Shown here piece by piece: positions 47,614 to 60,016 of a DNA stretch of 64,000 nucleotides. Each line of letters opens with the position of its first letter. The first letter of the stretch is position 1. Location: the NCBI RefSeq assembly GCF_024323335.1, contig NC_066581.1, positions 38,642,699 through 38,706,698 on the forward strand, in the 5' to 3' direction. Source of the stretch: Lathyrus oleraceus (Eukaryota > Streptophyta > Magnoliopsida > Fabales > Fabaceae). Made by a program: the position numbers and the translations under genes. The notes under the pieces are model-generated. The model had not been told where the DNA came from. It made no database searches and saw nothing but the letters and a program-made list of their open reading frames with translations.

Positions 47614-48658
47614 TGTAAGAACAAAAATTGTTCTACAACAGATTCCAGGATTTTGATGATAACAAAGGATGAAACCAAAAATGGCACTCTAACGAAAAGT
47701 TTCTAAGTGTGCAGGACTCTAAACAAGAAGAAAGGAATATGATTGCGTCATCAGATACAGAATCAAATCAGATACAAATTATCAGAAGATCAGAAGCATC
47801 TGAAGTAGAAACGCGCTCTAGAAGTTCTGACTCTGAGCAAAACAACATATCAGAATATCAGAAGCATCTGAAGAAGAAGCGCGCTCTAGAAGTTCTGACT
47901 CTAAGCAACGGTACATCAGAACTCCAGTCTTAAGATCATCTGAAGTTAACACTGGAAATCTAAAAGATGAGGACTATCAGAAGCTCTGAAGCCACATCTC
48001 AAGATCTCAGTCTAACAGAGTAACGCAGACTCTGATAATGGATTTCCTTATCCAGAAAGAGTAACGGCAACTTCAACTTCAAATGGAAAGAAACTATAAT
48101 TGGAAAGAAGTTATTCAGGGAGACAAACTTGTTCTGGCAAGAAACAAAGAAGTTATGGCATTAAACTCTCATCAAGACTAAATATTTTCCATTACTACAA
48201 ACGGTCGTTTTTCACCTCTATATAAAGAACGACGAACCTCATTGAGAGACACACCTGAACACACTGAAATATTCTCTCTCTCTCAATCTTTCACGAGCTT
48301 TTGCTCAGAACGTGAAATACTCTATTTGCTCTTACTGCTGTAATACTTGCTTTATCCTAGAAGCACTATAGATTACAAACTCTGTTTTTATCTAAGTTGT
48401 TTTATATTCCTCAAGTGACTCTGCACAGTCTGTATACTTGAGAGGACTAAGAGATCTTTCTCTTAGACGTTGGTTGTAATAATCTTTCAAGATTAGTGGA
48501 TTAAGTCCTTGTTGAAGGCGAAATCACCTTGGCCGGGTGGACTGGAGTAGCTTTGTGTTATAAGCGAACCAGTATAAAATCCTGTGTGATTTTATTTTGC
48601 AAAAGCGCTTATTTTCCAAAACAATTCAAACCCCCCTTTCTTGTTTTTCTCTCCTTCA
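47614..48658 (+). repeat. SIRE-B 5' LTR (1045 bp)
   Basis: Begins TGTAAGAACAAAAATTG and ends TTCTCTCCTTCA; paired with 56704-57748. Short open frames inside are present in both copies and are not called genes. Confidence 0.96.
48219..48227 (+). promoter_or_regulatory. TATA box in SIRE-B 5' LTR
   Basis: TATATAAAG about 605 bp into the LTR, kept in the 3' LTR at 57309-57317. The position suits the U3/R boundary, so this is the probable core promoter. Confidence 0.6.
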
Positions 48659-48659
48659 A

Positions 48660-48673
48660 TTGGTATCAGAGCT
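48660..48673 (+). other. SIRE-B primer-binding site
   Basis: TTGGTATCAGAGCT immediately after the 5' LTR matches the standard copia PBS pairing with initiator methionine tRNA. Confidence 0.92.
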
Positions 48674-48739
48674 TCGGCTCTGTTATTGATTTTCCAATCA
48701 AACACTTAACCGTGTAGAGAGATCTAGAACGAGAAAACT

Positions 48740-50450
48740 ATGGCCCACATAAATGAAAGAGACAGTTACAATGCTAAGTCTCCTGTCTTTGATGGAGAGA
48801 AATTCGATTACTGGAAAGATAGAATTGAAAGTTTCTTTCTAGGCTATGATGCTGATCTCTGGGACATTGTCATAGACGGATACAAACCTCCTCTCACAGA
48901 GGATGGAGTTGAAGTTCCCAGAAGTAAGATGTCAGATGATCAGAAGCGTGTTTTCAAAAATCATCACAAGGCCAGAACCATACTTCTCAATGCTATATCT
49001 TACAACGAGTATGAAAAGATCACCAACAGAGAAACAGCCAAAGACATACTTGACTCTCTGAGGATGACTCATGAAGGAAACTCTCAGGTCAAAGAAACAA
49101 AGGCTCTGGCGCTTATCCAGAAATATGAAGCCTTCAAAATGGAGGATGACGAAGCCATAGAGGTAATGTTATCTAGATTCCAAAATCTTATTGCAGGCCT
49201 CAAAGTTCTAGACAAAGGGTACACAACTGCAGACCACGTCAAAAAGATAGTCAGAAGCTTGCAAAAGAAGTGGAGACCCATGGTCACTGCTCTGAAGCTG
49301 TCTAAGGATCTGAACAACATCAGTCTTGAAGAGCTTGTCAGTTCCCTCAGAAGCCATGAGATAGAACTAGAGGAAGATGAGCCTCAGAAGAAGAACAAGT
49401 CTGTAGCATTAAAGTCCAGATCTGAAAGACGCAAATCTGACAGAACCAAAGCATTCCAGGCCGAAACAGAAGATGCTGATGACTCTGAACAGGAAGATTC
49501 TGATGATGAAGAAGAATTGTCCCTCCTAACCTGAAGAGTTAAACAACTCTGGAAAAAGAGGAACAATAACTTCAGGAGACCAAGACCCAGAGGGGATCGA
49601 TCAAAATCAACATCTAAAGGTAAAACTAACAAAGATGTTACTTGTTATGAATGTAAAGAAACAGGTCACTACAGGAACGAATGCCCAAAGTTAAAGAAAG
49701 ACAGCTCCAGAAAAGAGAGCTTCAAGAAAAACTCCCTCAGATCCAAGAAGGGATTAATGGCCACCTGGGATGATAGCGAATCTGAATCATCAGAATCTGA
49801 CTCTAATGAACAGGCCAATGTGGCGTTCATGGCTACCACATCCAGGACCACTTCAGATGAAGAATCTGAATCAGAAGAGGTATTTTCTGAACTCTCTAGA
49901 TCTGACCTAGAATCATGCTTGTCAGAAACTCTTAGCTCATATCAGAAACTAAAACAAAAATTTAAAGCAATAAAAGGCTGCCTTGAAGAAAAATTTGAAG
50001 AATGTGGCAAACTTGAGATGACAATTCTAGAACTAAAAGATGAAAACAAAGTTTTAACATCACTAAAAGATGCAGCAAAGAAAAATTGTTTAAAACTAGA
50101 AGAAGCGTTATCTCAAGCTCCACAAACTTCAAATACGATAATTTATAAATACGAAAAAGCCTTTCAAAAGTTTCTGAAAAATGGGATAGGAAGGAGTGTA
50201 ATGGCATCCATGATTTATGGAGTCAGTCAGAACAATAGAAGAGGAATTGGGTATGATCCTAAGGAAGATAAAACTTCTACTAGTGACCAACTTAAATCTC
50301 CATTTTCATATCACTATACACACACACAAGAGCAAAAATTTGAACATGCTAGAAAACCCAAAGTAATAAGAAACTCTGGGAAAACTAATCAAAAAGGACC
50401 CAAGAGACTCTGGGTACCAAAAGATAAGATTGTTTATGTTGCAGATATCT
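48740..50450 (+). pseudogene. SIRE-B gag and N-terminal pol region, broken
   Basis: Gag starts at ATG 48740 (67 bp after the PBS) with a copia gag start (VFDGEKFDYWKDRIESFF). The frame has a TGA at 49532-49534 and then continues in frame through a zinc knuckle (CYECKETGHYRNEC) and acidic, serine-rich stretches. It ends just before the protease, where the frame shifts at about 50445-50460. An arginine codon (CGA) is the likely ancestor of the TGA. Confidence 0.88.
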
Positions 50451-53400
50451 TATGCAGCAAAGTTCAAACACCAGTCATGGTACCTGGACTCTGGATGCTC
50501 GCGACACATGACGGGAAGAAAGTCTATGTTCCAAAGCCTAGAACTTAAAGACGTTGGATTCGTAGGCTTCGGAGGAGATCAAAAAGGAAGGATCAGAGGC
50601 TCCGGAACTATTGGTAATGGTACTCTTTCCTCTATATCTGATGTCCTTTACGTAGAAGGATTAATGCATAATTTGTTATCCATAAGTCAATTAAGTGATA
50701 ACGGTTATGATGTGATCTTTAATCAAAAAACATGTAAAGCCATAAGTCAAAACAATGGTTCTGTCCTATTCATAGGAAAGAGGAAAAACAATATTTATAA
50801 AATTAATCTTTTTGATTTAAAAGAACAAAATGTGAAATGTCTGATATCTGTTCACGAAGAGCAATGGGTATGGCATAGACGCTTGGGCCACATTAGCGTG
50901 AGGAAACTATCTCAGCTAAACAAACTCGAGTTAGTCAGAGGCCTACCTAAACTGAAGTTCTCTTCAGATGCTCTGTGTGAAGCATGTCAGAAAGGAAAAT
51001 TTTCAAAAACATCTTTCAAAAAGAAAAATTTTGTTTCTACCTCTAAGCCTCTGGAACTTCTTCACATTGACTTATTTGGTCCTGTGAAAACAGCATCAGT
51101 CAATGGAAAGAAGTATGGACTAGTCATTGTTGATGATTTCAGTCGCTGGACATGGGTGAAATTCCTAAAACACAAGAGTGAGTCTCACTCTGTATTCACT
51201 AGCTTCTGCTCCAAAGTGCAAAAAGAATTTGACTCTAAAATTGTCAGAGTCAGAAGTGATCATGGTGGGGAATTCGAAATTAAATCCTTTGAGGAATTAT
51301 TTGACTCTAATGGAATATCCCATGATTTCTCCTGCCCTAGAACTCCACAACAAAATGGAGTTGTAGAGAGGAAGAATAGGACACTCCAAGAGATGGCCAG
51401 AACTATGATCAATGAAACTAATGTGGCTAAGCACTTTTGGGCCGAAGCTGTAAATACAGCGTGTTACATTCAGAATAGAATCTCCATAAGACCTATTCTG
51501 GAAAAGACTCCCTATGAACCGTGTAAAGGAAGAAAACCAAACATTTCATATTTTCATCCATTTGGATGTTCTTGCTTTATTTTAAACACTAAAGAACATC
51601 TGAACAAATTTGATTCCAAAGCACAGAAAGGTATTATGTTAGGATACTCAGAACGCTCTAAAGGCTACAGAGTATACAACATAGAAACCAAAATTGTGGA
51701 AGAATCAATTCATGTCAGATTTGACGATAAGCTTGACCCTGAAAAGTCAAAGCTAGTTGAAAATTTTGCAGATTTAGAAATCACTCTTGCAGGATCTGAC
51801 AAAGCTCCAGAAGCAACTGCCACTCAGACTTCTAAGGAAATTAATCCTCCATTAATCCCAAAGAAGGCTAAAAGTCGCATCAACATATCTGAAGAATTGA
51901 TTCTGGGCAACAAGGACGAACCTGTCAGAACCAGATCTACCTTCAGGACCTCTGAAGAGACTCCTCTGGGACTAGTGTCTCTGATCGAGCCTACATTCTG
52001 TGATGAAGCACTTCAAGATAACGACTGGGTTTCAGCCATGCAAGAAGAGTTAGATCAATTCACAAAGAATGATGTCTGGGATCTTGTTCCCAAGCCCAGA
52101 GGCACTCACGTTATCGGAACCAGATGGGTATTCAGAAACAAGCTGAATGAGAAAGGAGAAGTCGTCAGAAACAAAGCACGACTGGTAGCTCAAGGTTACA
52201 GTCAACAAAAAGGTATTGACTACAACGAAACCTTTGCTCCAGTCGCAAGGTTAGAATCTATTCGTCTTCATGTATCTTTCGCTATAAACCATTCCATTAA
52301 ATTATATCAAATGGATGTCAAAAGCGCATTCCTTAATGGTTATATATCAGAAGAAGTGTATGTCAATCAACCCCCAGGTTTTGAAAATCCAAATTTTCCA
52401 GAACATGTTTTTAAACTTAAAAAATCTTTATATGGACTTAAACAAGCTCCCAGAGCTTGGTATGAACGTTTAAGTAACTTTCTTCTGGAACACAATTTTA
52501 TCAGAGGGAAAGTTGACTCCACACTCTTCTGTAAGAACCTTAACAATGATCTCATGATATGCCAGATATACGTTGATGATATTGTTTTTGGTTCTGCTAA
52601 CACCTCTGTTTGTCAAGAATTCTCTGAGTTAATGCAGGCAGAATTTGAAATGAGCTTAATGCAAGAACTAAAGTTCTTTCTAGGAATTCAAATTAACCAA
52701 ACTTCAGAAGTCACATACGTTCATCAAAGCAAATACATAAAAGATGTTCTGAAGAAATTTGACATGGCTGAATGCAACTCTGCAAAGACTCCCATGCATC
52801 CAACATGCATTCTTGAAAAGGAAGAAGTCATTAAAAAGGTTTGTCAGAAGCTCTATCGTGGTATGATAGGCTCCCTTCTCTATCTGACTGCTACTCGACC
52901 TGATATTCTCTTTAGTGTCTGTCTATGTGCCAGATTCCAGTCAGATCCTAGAGAAACTCACTTAACAGCAGTTAAGAGAATTTTCAAATATCTGAAAGGA
53001 ACTCCTAACCGGGGCCTGATGTATGAGAAAACATCAGAGTACAGACTTTCGGGTTACTGTGATGCAGATTACGCAGGAGATAGATTGGAACGAAAAAGCA
53101 CGTCTGGAAATTGTCAGCTCCTAGGAAACAATCTGATATCCTGGGCCAGCAAAAGACAGTCAACTATCGCTCTATCAACTGCAGAAGCTGAATACATCTC
53201 AGCATCACTGTGCACAACTCAGATGCTCTGGATGAAGAATCAGTTAGAAGATCTGCAAATCTTCGAGAGTAACATTCCTGTCTTTTGTGATAATACTGCT
53301 GCCATTTGTTTAAGTAAGAATCCCATTCTACACTCCAGAGCCAAGCACATCGAAATAAAACATCATTTTATCAGAGACTATGTTCAGAAAGGGATAGTAA

Positions 53401-53516
53401 CATTGAAGTTCATTGATACAGATCATTAATGGGCAGATATCTTTACTAAGCCTTTAGCCGAAGATAGATTTCTTTTTATCTTAGAAAATCTGAACATTCA
53501 AAATTGCCCTGAATAA
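50450..53516 (+). pseudogene. SIRE-B pol: protease, integrase, RT, RNase H
   Basis: This lies in the +1 frame relative to gag. The protease has SWYLDSGCSRHMTG. Integrase has HRRLGHISVRKL...CEACQKGK and the catalytic residues in LLHIDLFGP, VRSDHGGEF and NGVVERKNRT. RT has YQMDVKSAFLNG and YVDDIVFG, and RNase H has DADYAG, AEAEYISA and HIEIKHHFIRD. A TAA at 53427-53429 breaks the last domain, which continues in frame (WADIFTKPLAEDRF) to TAA 53514-53516. Apart from these breaks the catalytic motifs are kept. Unlike SIRE-A, no CARYYA follows the final stop. Confidence 0.92.
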
Positions 53517-53995
53517 ATTGTGCCTCTGAAGATGTAAAATGAGACTCTGACATAAACAAATGAGCTTCTGCCTCTGACTCTGATACTTCTACCAAGTTAA
53601 GAAGATATTTGAGCTAGAAATCTCCAGGAACCATTCGTTTGGGATTCCTGAGGATCAGATAAAGCAAACACGTGGAGTGAATTGCGTCTAACCTTGGAAC
53701 TTCTAGACAGCTGTCCAGAAGAAATTCAAAGGACAGACGTTTGAGATCTCCTCGAGCAGTGTGCATACTGTTGGGATTAGACATTCATTAATGAGCCATA
53801 ATCATTTCTCCCCCTAAACGTGCTAACTTGGTTTTTGTGCTAACTCTGATTTGCGTGTCGTTTTGCATGCGTTTCTTTTGGGTATTTAAACACTCCTCTC
53901 ACACTTCACACACACTTCACTCTCACTCACTTGTTATAACCTAGTTCTCTCAGGCATTTCTGCAAACAGTTGATAGTCATCTCAGTTCTTCAACA
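53517..53995 (+). other. Spacer between SIRE-B pol and env-like ORF
   Basis: About 480 bp with no supported gene. It ends with a stretch (TTTAAACACTCCTCTCAC) that could be a leader for the env-like ORF. A splice signal for a subgenomic RNA was not identified. Confidence 0.5.
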
Positions 53996-56277
53996 ATGGA
54001 TTCTCAACAACAATCTGTATTCAACTATTCTCAACAAATGAACTCCAGCAACGCAGCTCAAAGCACATCTACTCCAACCGTTACATGCGTAACTACAACA
54101 CCAGTTTACAAGGAGCCTCACATTCTTGACCGTGAGCCTCATATAAATCTTGCAACTCCATTCGAGAAACTGGATGTTTTGTGTGAATCACTGGTGGATT
54201 TCAACAACATGAAGAGGAATGGAGTAGACCTAACTGAAGAACTTCATCAACAAGGTTGGGAAAACTACTTTCGACGCCTCTATGGCCCTGTTTACCCAAA
54301 CCTTATTAAGGAATTCTGGAGGTTTGCTGATGCTGATGATCATTTCATCGTCTCCTACGTCTTGGGTGTCAAAATAGTGATAACTGAAAAATCAATCGCT
54401 GCCTTACTGAACATGGAAAAGGCTGGAGGAAGAAGAATTTACAACATAAATCCCAGAGCCAAATACATTGCTCAAGAAATCAACCCAACAATCTTCAAAC
54501 TCAACACAGAAGGAAATCCCTCAAAGAACAAGGAACTACATCAGAATCTCCGGGTGTGGCTCAAAATCATTCTGGGAACTATTCATCATCGCCCAGCATC
54601 AAACTCATAAGATTACATCAATACAGATCAGAAATGTATTCTGTATTGTATTCATAAAGGTCTGAAGCTTTGCCTCCCAGCGCTCCTCTTCAAATACCTC
54701 AGAGATTCTGTACGGGAAACCAGGAATAACATGAAACCCAGAACCTACATTCCTCTGGGAAGACTCCTCTCAGACGTGCTGATAGAAAATGGTCTCGTGG
54801 ACCATCTGATAAAACACAAACTTATGGATGACTTGGCAATAGAAACTGGAAGGCCTCTGAACTCCAGGAATCTGAAGAGCATGGGGATTCTGGAGAAGAT
54901 TCACGTTAAACCTACTCTGGATACTTCTTGGGAAGCCTTAAAAGATCAGAGGGATATGCCAAATGGTCTATGCAAGTTCTACAGGGATGAACCCAAAGAA
55001 GCAATTCTCCACTATCTTCAATGTCTGAAGGATGAAGGAGTGGACATCTCAGACTTCAGATTGAGCGATCTACCAGAGTCAGCTCCAGACTTCGTGAGGT
55101 TTAAAAGAGGTCCATCTGAGAAGGCATCAAAGGCGAAGAAAGCAAAGCTAGGGGAATCCTCTGAATCAAGACCTCCAGCACCTCTACAAGAGTCTTCTGG
55201 TAAGTCTGCCTCTACTGCTCCCTCTATACAGCAAGTTGCTTCTTCTACTCCTCTACCAACTCCCATCTACACCACATCTGAAACCCCTCCTTCAACAACC
55301 AGAACCTCTCAACCACTACCAAAATTCAACCTTGCCAATACCTCATTACCACTTTCTGAAGCTGAAGAAATGAATCAAACCACTTCCTCATCCTCAGCCC
55401 CAGAATCACCTCCTTATTTTGTCCTTTCTTTTGACACAGAAATCTCTGACCATGCTTCTCCCACTCTAGCCCAACTTAAATCTCTCAACCGTAATTCACA
55501 ACAACCACAATAACCTCCACCTGAACCTGAAGTAACTTCACCACCCACAGAATAACCAACCATCACTCCATCTGAAGTTCAACTCTCTGACCTACATACC
55601 TCTGACATTACCCCTCCACACACTTCCGCTGAACCTCAAACTCTCAACCTAAGCCCTCTAAACTCTCCACCTCAACCATCTGAACCAGAACATTCCCTGC
55701 CAACCCTAGAGGAAGCAATTATGCTATTTGCAGGAGCATCAGTTGAAAAGGTCAAGTCTCTGACCATCAACTCTGGTATCAGTGATGATCCTGACTCTGT
55801 TAGAACACACTGGAACAGAGTCATTGGCTGGATGACATCTGAGGCCTTTAAACTGAAGCACATTCTGAGCAAGTCAGAAACGACTTCATCAGAGACGCTG
55901 AGGCAAGACTACAGGAGCGCTTGGCCAGAGAAGCTGAGGAACAGGCCAGAAGGGAAGAAGAAGAAAGAGCCAGACAAGAAGAACTTCTAAGGATAAGGGA
56001 AGCTGAAGCCAAAGCACTAGCTGCTGCTGCTGCTGCTGAAGCTGAAGCACAAGCTGCTGCTGAAGCTGAAGCTAAAGCCGCTGCTGAAGCACAGAATGCT
56101 CTGACTCAGGGGGAGTCCTCTACTTTTGTCCCTCTGGTTCTCAAGACGCTTGAAGAACTCCAGAAAGAGCAGAAGGAAGTCCGAGCCAGATTGGATCAAC
56201 AGGACACAGTCAACGCCAACATCCAGAACCTGCTGACTCAACTGCTTCAGAGAATGCCTCCTCCTCTCATCCCTTAG
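53996..56277 (+). pseudogene. SIRE-B env-like ORF, broken
   Basis: Downstream of pol, this ORF resembles the plant Sirevirus env-like / putative plant transposon protein, whose role is unproven. It starts at ATG 53996 with a Gln/Ser/Thr-rich segment, then a folded region (GWENYFRRLYGPVYPNLIKEFW). A long Pro/Ser/Thr-rich stretch follows, then a charged, coiled-coil-like C-terminus with Ala-Glu repeats. In-frame TAA codons are at 54608-54610, 55511-55513 and 55553-55555. A frameshift near 55865 moves the C-terminus into the frame that ends at 56277. I see no clear signal peptide or membrane segment. Confidence 0.8.
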
Positions 56278-56703
56278 GCACTTAGAATGTTTTGCTTGTT
56301 GCTTTGCTTGTCTTTGTTTCTGATGTTTCTTTCTCTTGTCATTTTCCCTGATGTTTTGTCTTATCTGAATATATATATATATTTCTTCCTGCTTATTATT
56401 TTGTTTAAGTCTTTTTGATTCTGACAAAAAGGGGAAGAAATCAAATAGCTCTGATGAAAAATTGCCTAATTCCTTAAGCACTCTGCAAACATACTATTCT
56501 CTAAAATAATTCATCTAACACTGGACTTAAGAAATTGCAGAAGGTATCGAGAAACTTCATTGCTTGGAAGCTCTGGTAAGAACTTCTGAACTCCCTAGTC
56601 TACCTCAGGGGGAGCTCATTTCTATCTGATCTGATAAACTCTAAAATTTTTTTGTTTCATCAGTCTTTTGAGTTTGTTTTGTCATCATCAAAAAGGGGGA
56701 GAT
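56278..56703 (+). other. SIRE-B 3' UTR with two polypurine tracts
   Basis: ACAAAAAGGGGAAGAAA (56424-56440) and AAAAAGGGGGAGAT (56690-56703, touching the LTR) lie about 265 bp apart, the same layout as in SIRE-A. A short (AT)n run is at 56370-56381. Confidence 0.8.
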
Positions 56704-57748
56704 TGTAAGAACAAAAATTGTTCTACAACAGATTCCAGGATTTTGATGATAACAAAGGATGAAACCAAAAATGGCACTCTAACGAAAAGTTTCTAAGTGT
56801 GCAGGACTCTAAACAAGAAGAAAGGAATCTGATTGCGTCATCAGATACAGAATCAAATCAGATACAAATTATCAGAAGATCAGAAGCATCTGAAGTAGAA
56901 ACGCGCTCTAGAAGTTCTGACTCTGAGCAAAACAACATATCAGAATATCAGAAGCATCTGAAGAAGAAGCGCGCTCTAGAAGTTCTGACTCTAAGCAACG
57001 GTACATCAGAACTCCAGTCTTAAGATCATCTGAAGTTAACACTGGAAATCTAAAAGATGAGGACTATCAGAAGCTCTGAAGCCACATCTCAAGATCTCAG
57101 TCTAACAGAGTAACGCATACTCTAATAATGGATTTCCTTATCCAGAAAGAGTAACGGCAACTTCAACTTCAAATGGAAAGAAACTATAATTGGAAAGAAG
57201 TTATTCAGGGAGACAAACTTGTTCTGGCAAGAAACAAAGAAGTTATGGCATTAAACTCTCATCAAGACTAAATATCTGCCATTACTACAAACGGTCGTTT
57301 TTCACCTCTATATAAAGAACGACGAACCTCATTGAGAGACACACCTGAACACACTGAAATATTCTCTCTCTCTCAATCTTTCACGAGCTTTTGCTCAGAA
57401 CGTGAAATACTCTATTTGCTCTTACTGCTGTAATACTTGCTTTATCCTAGAAGCACTCTAGATTACAAACTCTGTTTTTATCTAAGTTGTTTTATATTCC
57501 TCAAGTGACTCTGCGCAGTCTGTATACTTGAGAGGACTAAGAGATCTTTCTCTTAGACGTTGGTTGTAATAATCTTTCAAGATTAGTGGATTAAGTCCTT
57601 GTTGAAGGCGAAATCACCTTGGCCGGGTGGACTGGAGTAGCTTTGTGTTATAAGCGAACCAGTATAAAATCCTGTGTGATTTTATTTTGCAAAAGCGCTT
57701 ATTTTCCAAAATAATTCAAACCCCCCTTTCTTATTTTTCTCACCTTCA
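56704..57748 (+). repeat. SIRE-B 3' LTR (1045 bp)
   Basis: Same length as the 5' LTR, with about ten substitutions by eye and no indel. Ends TTCTCACCTTCA. Confidence 0.96.
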
Positions 57749-57753
57749 GTGTG

Positions 57754-58619
57754 TCATGGAGAGCTTTCATTTATAACTTGGCGAGTGCCTCACCTTTCCT
57801 ATTCTTATTTAAGTCTTCTTCGATAATTTCATGTGACCTAAAGCAAGTGGATCGAGGTTCATGCTATTTGAAAGTGATTCTTGGTTTTTTCATGAGTAAA
57901 TTACAACTTGGCGAGTTCATTCAACCTACTTTAAGCAATATAGAATATTGTATTTGGTAAATACATCTCAACTAAGTGAATTCATTTACATCATATAACA
58001 TATAGACCGATATGATCATTCAATTCATCATCAATCTTATTGAAAATTAAACAAATTTATCTGACCATTAATGTTTATTGTCATTTTGAAGGCCGATTGA
58101 TTTTATTCCGCCTTTTATATTTAATACTGAAAAGACATTTATTCTAAAAATTAAGATCTAATGTTTTTAAGCATTTTATTGATATACCTTGCCCATTAAC
58201 TTCATTGATAATGCATCACCTGTCAGTTTTAATTTTATTCAAGTAGGGAGTTGATATACTCTGCCTACGAGATTTCAGGTCATTTTGAACGATAATGTTT
58301 GTTTTTCGTTGACTTGTCACCGATGAGATGAATATATATATGCCGGAGATGATTTTTTCATGTATGGTTTAATATGACATGTTCTCCGACAGGTGCAATG
58401 ATATGACTATCAAATCAAAATATTTTAAAGTATCAAGAGATACAAAATATTTTAAATTAATTGACAGTGTAAAAATTATCTACACCATCCCTTTACTCCT
58501 ATAAAGAATACAAATTTTTTCTTCTAAGTAGTATCTTGTGTCTTAAGGCTTGAGTTTGGTCCATTTCTCATATCTTCACGTATATATATTAAAAAACACA
58601 GAAAAAGTATTTATCATTG
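57754..58619. other. Unassigned AT-rich DNA right of SIRE-B
   Basis: This may be the rest of the Ogre-C 3' UTR, since it abuts the SIRE-B target duplication. I recognise no gene or clear repeat; ACTTGGCGAGT occurs twice (57757, 57906). Confidence 0.4.
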
Positions 58620-58744
<125 letters not shown>

Positions 58745-59038
58745 GATTAATATAAAGAATACAAAAAAATATTTGTTGCAAATAAATAAATGTGACAATT
58801 GTTTATTATTGGTTAATATATATAATAAAATATTAGACACATTTGTCATTGATAAATATATAAAAAGTATTGAAGAAACTTTTAACCTTGATAAATACAT
58901 AAAAACAAATTGACAAATATTTGAATCACAAAATCAAATCCAATTCTAATTTAGAAAAAGATAGTCATAATAATTTGATAAACATATTTGAAAGAAAATC
59001 TTAATGATCATAATCATTTTATTCAATTATATTAAAAG

Positions 59039-59061
59039 TATATATATATATATATAGATAT

Positions 59062-59107
<46 letters not shown>

Positions 59108-59108
59108 G

Positions 59109-59141
<33 letters not shown>

Positions 59142-59142
59142 A

Positions 59143-59193
<51 letters not shown>

Positions 59194-59198
59194 TATAG
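59039..59198. repeat. (AT)n microsatellite, second tract
   Basis: About 160 bp of TA repeats with a few GATATAGATATA and TTATAT interruptions. Confidence 0.98.
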
Positions 59199-60016
59199 CT
59201 CTTTTATAACAAATATATTTTTCTATATATATTATTTCATTTCAATTGCATGAGTCAAATTTTATATTATGATTAGTTAATTAATTAAATATATTATTCA
59301 TTTCTTTTTATGCAAGAACTTTACGTAAAAACAATATATATAACAAATCCGTGTGACAATACATACATGTATGTTCTTAGTTAGACATAAATGGAAATGA
59401 AAAGTAAAAAAAAAAAACTAAACAAAATTGCAAGAATAAAATATCATTTAAGATATTTTCAAAGTTTTAATCAATAAAAAATGGTATAAACAAATATGAT
59501 TTATCAACAGAGATTCTCAAACTAATCCCATATCAGTATTGTATACTGTGAAAATAAGTTATAATTATAAAACATTAATATTTTTAAATAAATGATTGTT
59601 ACATAATTTATTGTTGTGCTGTAATTATCTGTCAATATAATTTACATAATATTGACAGGGTGTGTGAATTTAGATAGCTATTTGGCCAATTTGTTAATAT
59701 CAGCAATATATGTCATTTACAGAAAAAAAATTAAACATTTTAAATATAATATTTCCTAATATTTTAAAATTACTTATAATTTTCTCTTCTTTTTACAGCA
59801 ATCATCCATTTAAATACATTCTCATCTCTTTAAACAGAAAAATAAATATATGAAATGTTCACCAAAATGCTATTTACCTTTTTAACATATATGACAATGT
59901 GACTACTAAAATTGTTCACTTTGAACATGATTTGATTCTATTTATTGAGAATGTATGTCAACATAGCATATCATAATCCATCTTAGTCCTGAACACGAAA
60001 TTTGAAAGAAAAAAAA
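59199..60016 (+). other. Upstream region of the GUX-like gene
   Basis: AT-rich intergenic DNA with no gene. It probably holds the promoter; CATTTAAATACATT near 59808 is a weak TATA candidate. A short inverted repeat, CTGTCAATAT (59629-59638) with ATATTGACAG (59649-59658), could form a hairpin. Confidence 0.4.

Larger units (their letters stand above)
47614..57748 (+). mobile_element. SIRE-B: 10.1-kb Sirevirus with decayed gag-pol and env-like ORF
   Basis: This element is in plus orientation with two 1045-bp LTRs (TG...CA) and near-perfect target duplications GTGCG (47609-47613) and GTGTG (57749-57753). I counted about ten differences between the LTRs (about 1%). It has a PBS, gag, pol, a separate env-like ORF, and two polypurine tracts. 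It is larger than SIRE-A because it keeps an env-like region. Many coding breaks mean it cannot move by itself. Confidence 0.95.

Noticed and set aside
50430..50548. Overlapping frames near 50.5 kb as a programmed gag-pol frameshift
   Set aside because: Sireviruses such as SIRE-A have gag and pol in one frame, and no slippery site is seen; a simple inactivating indel is more likely.
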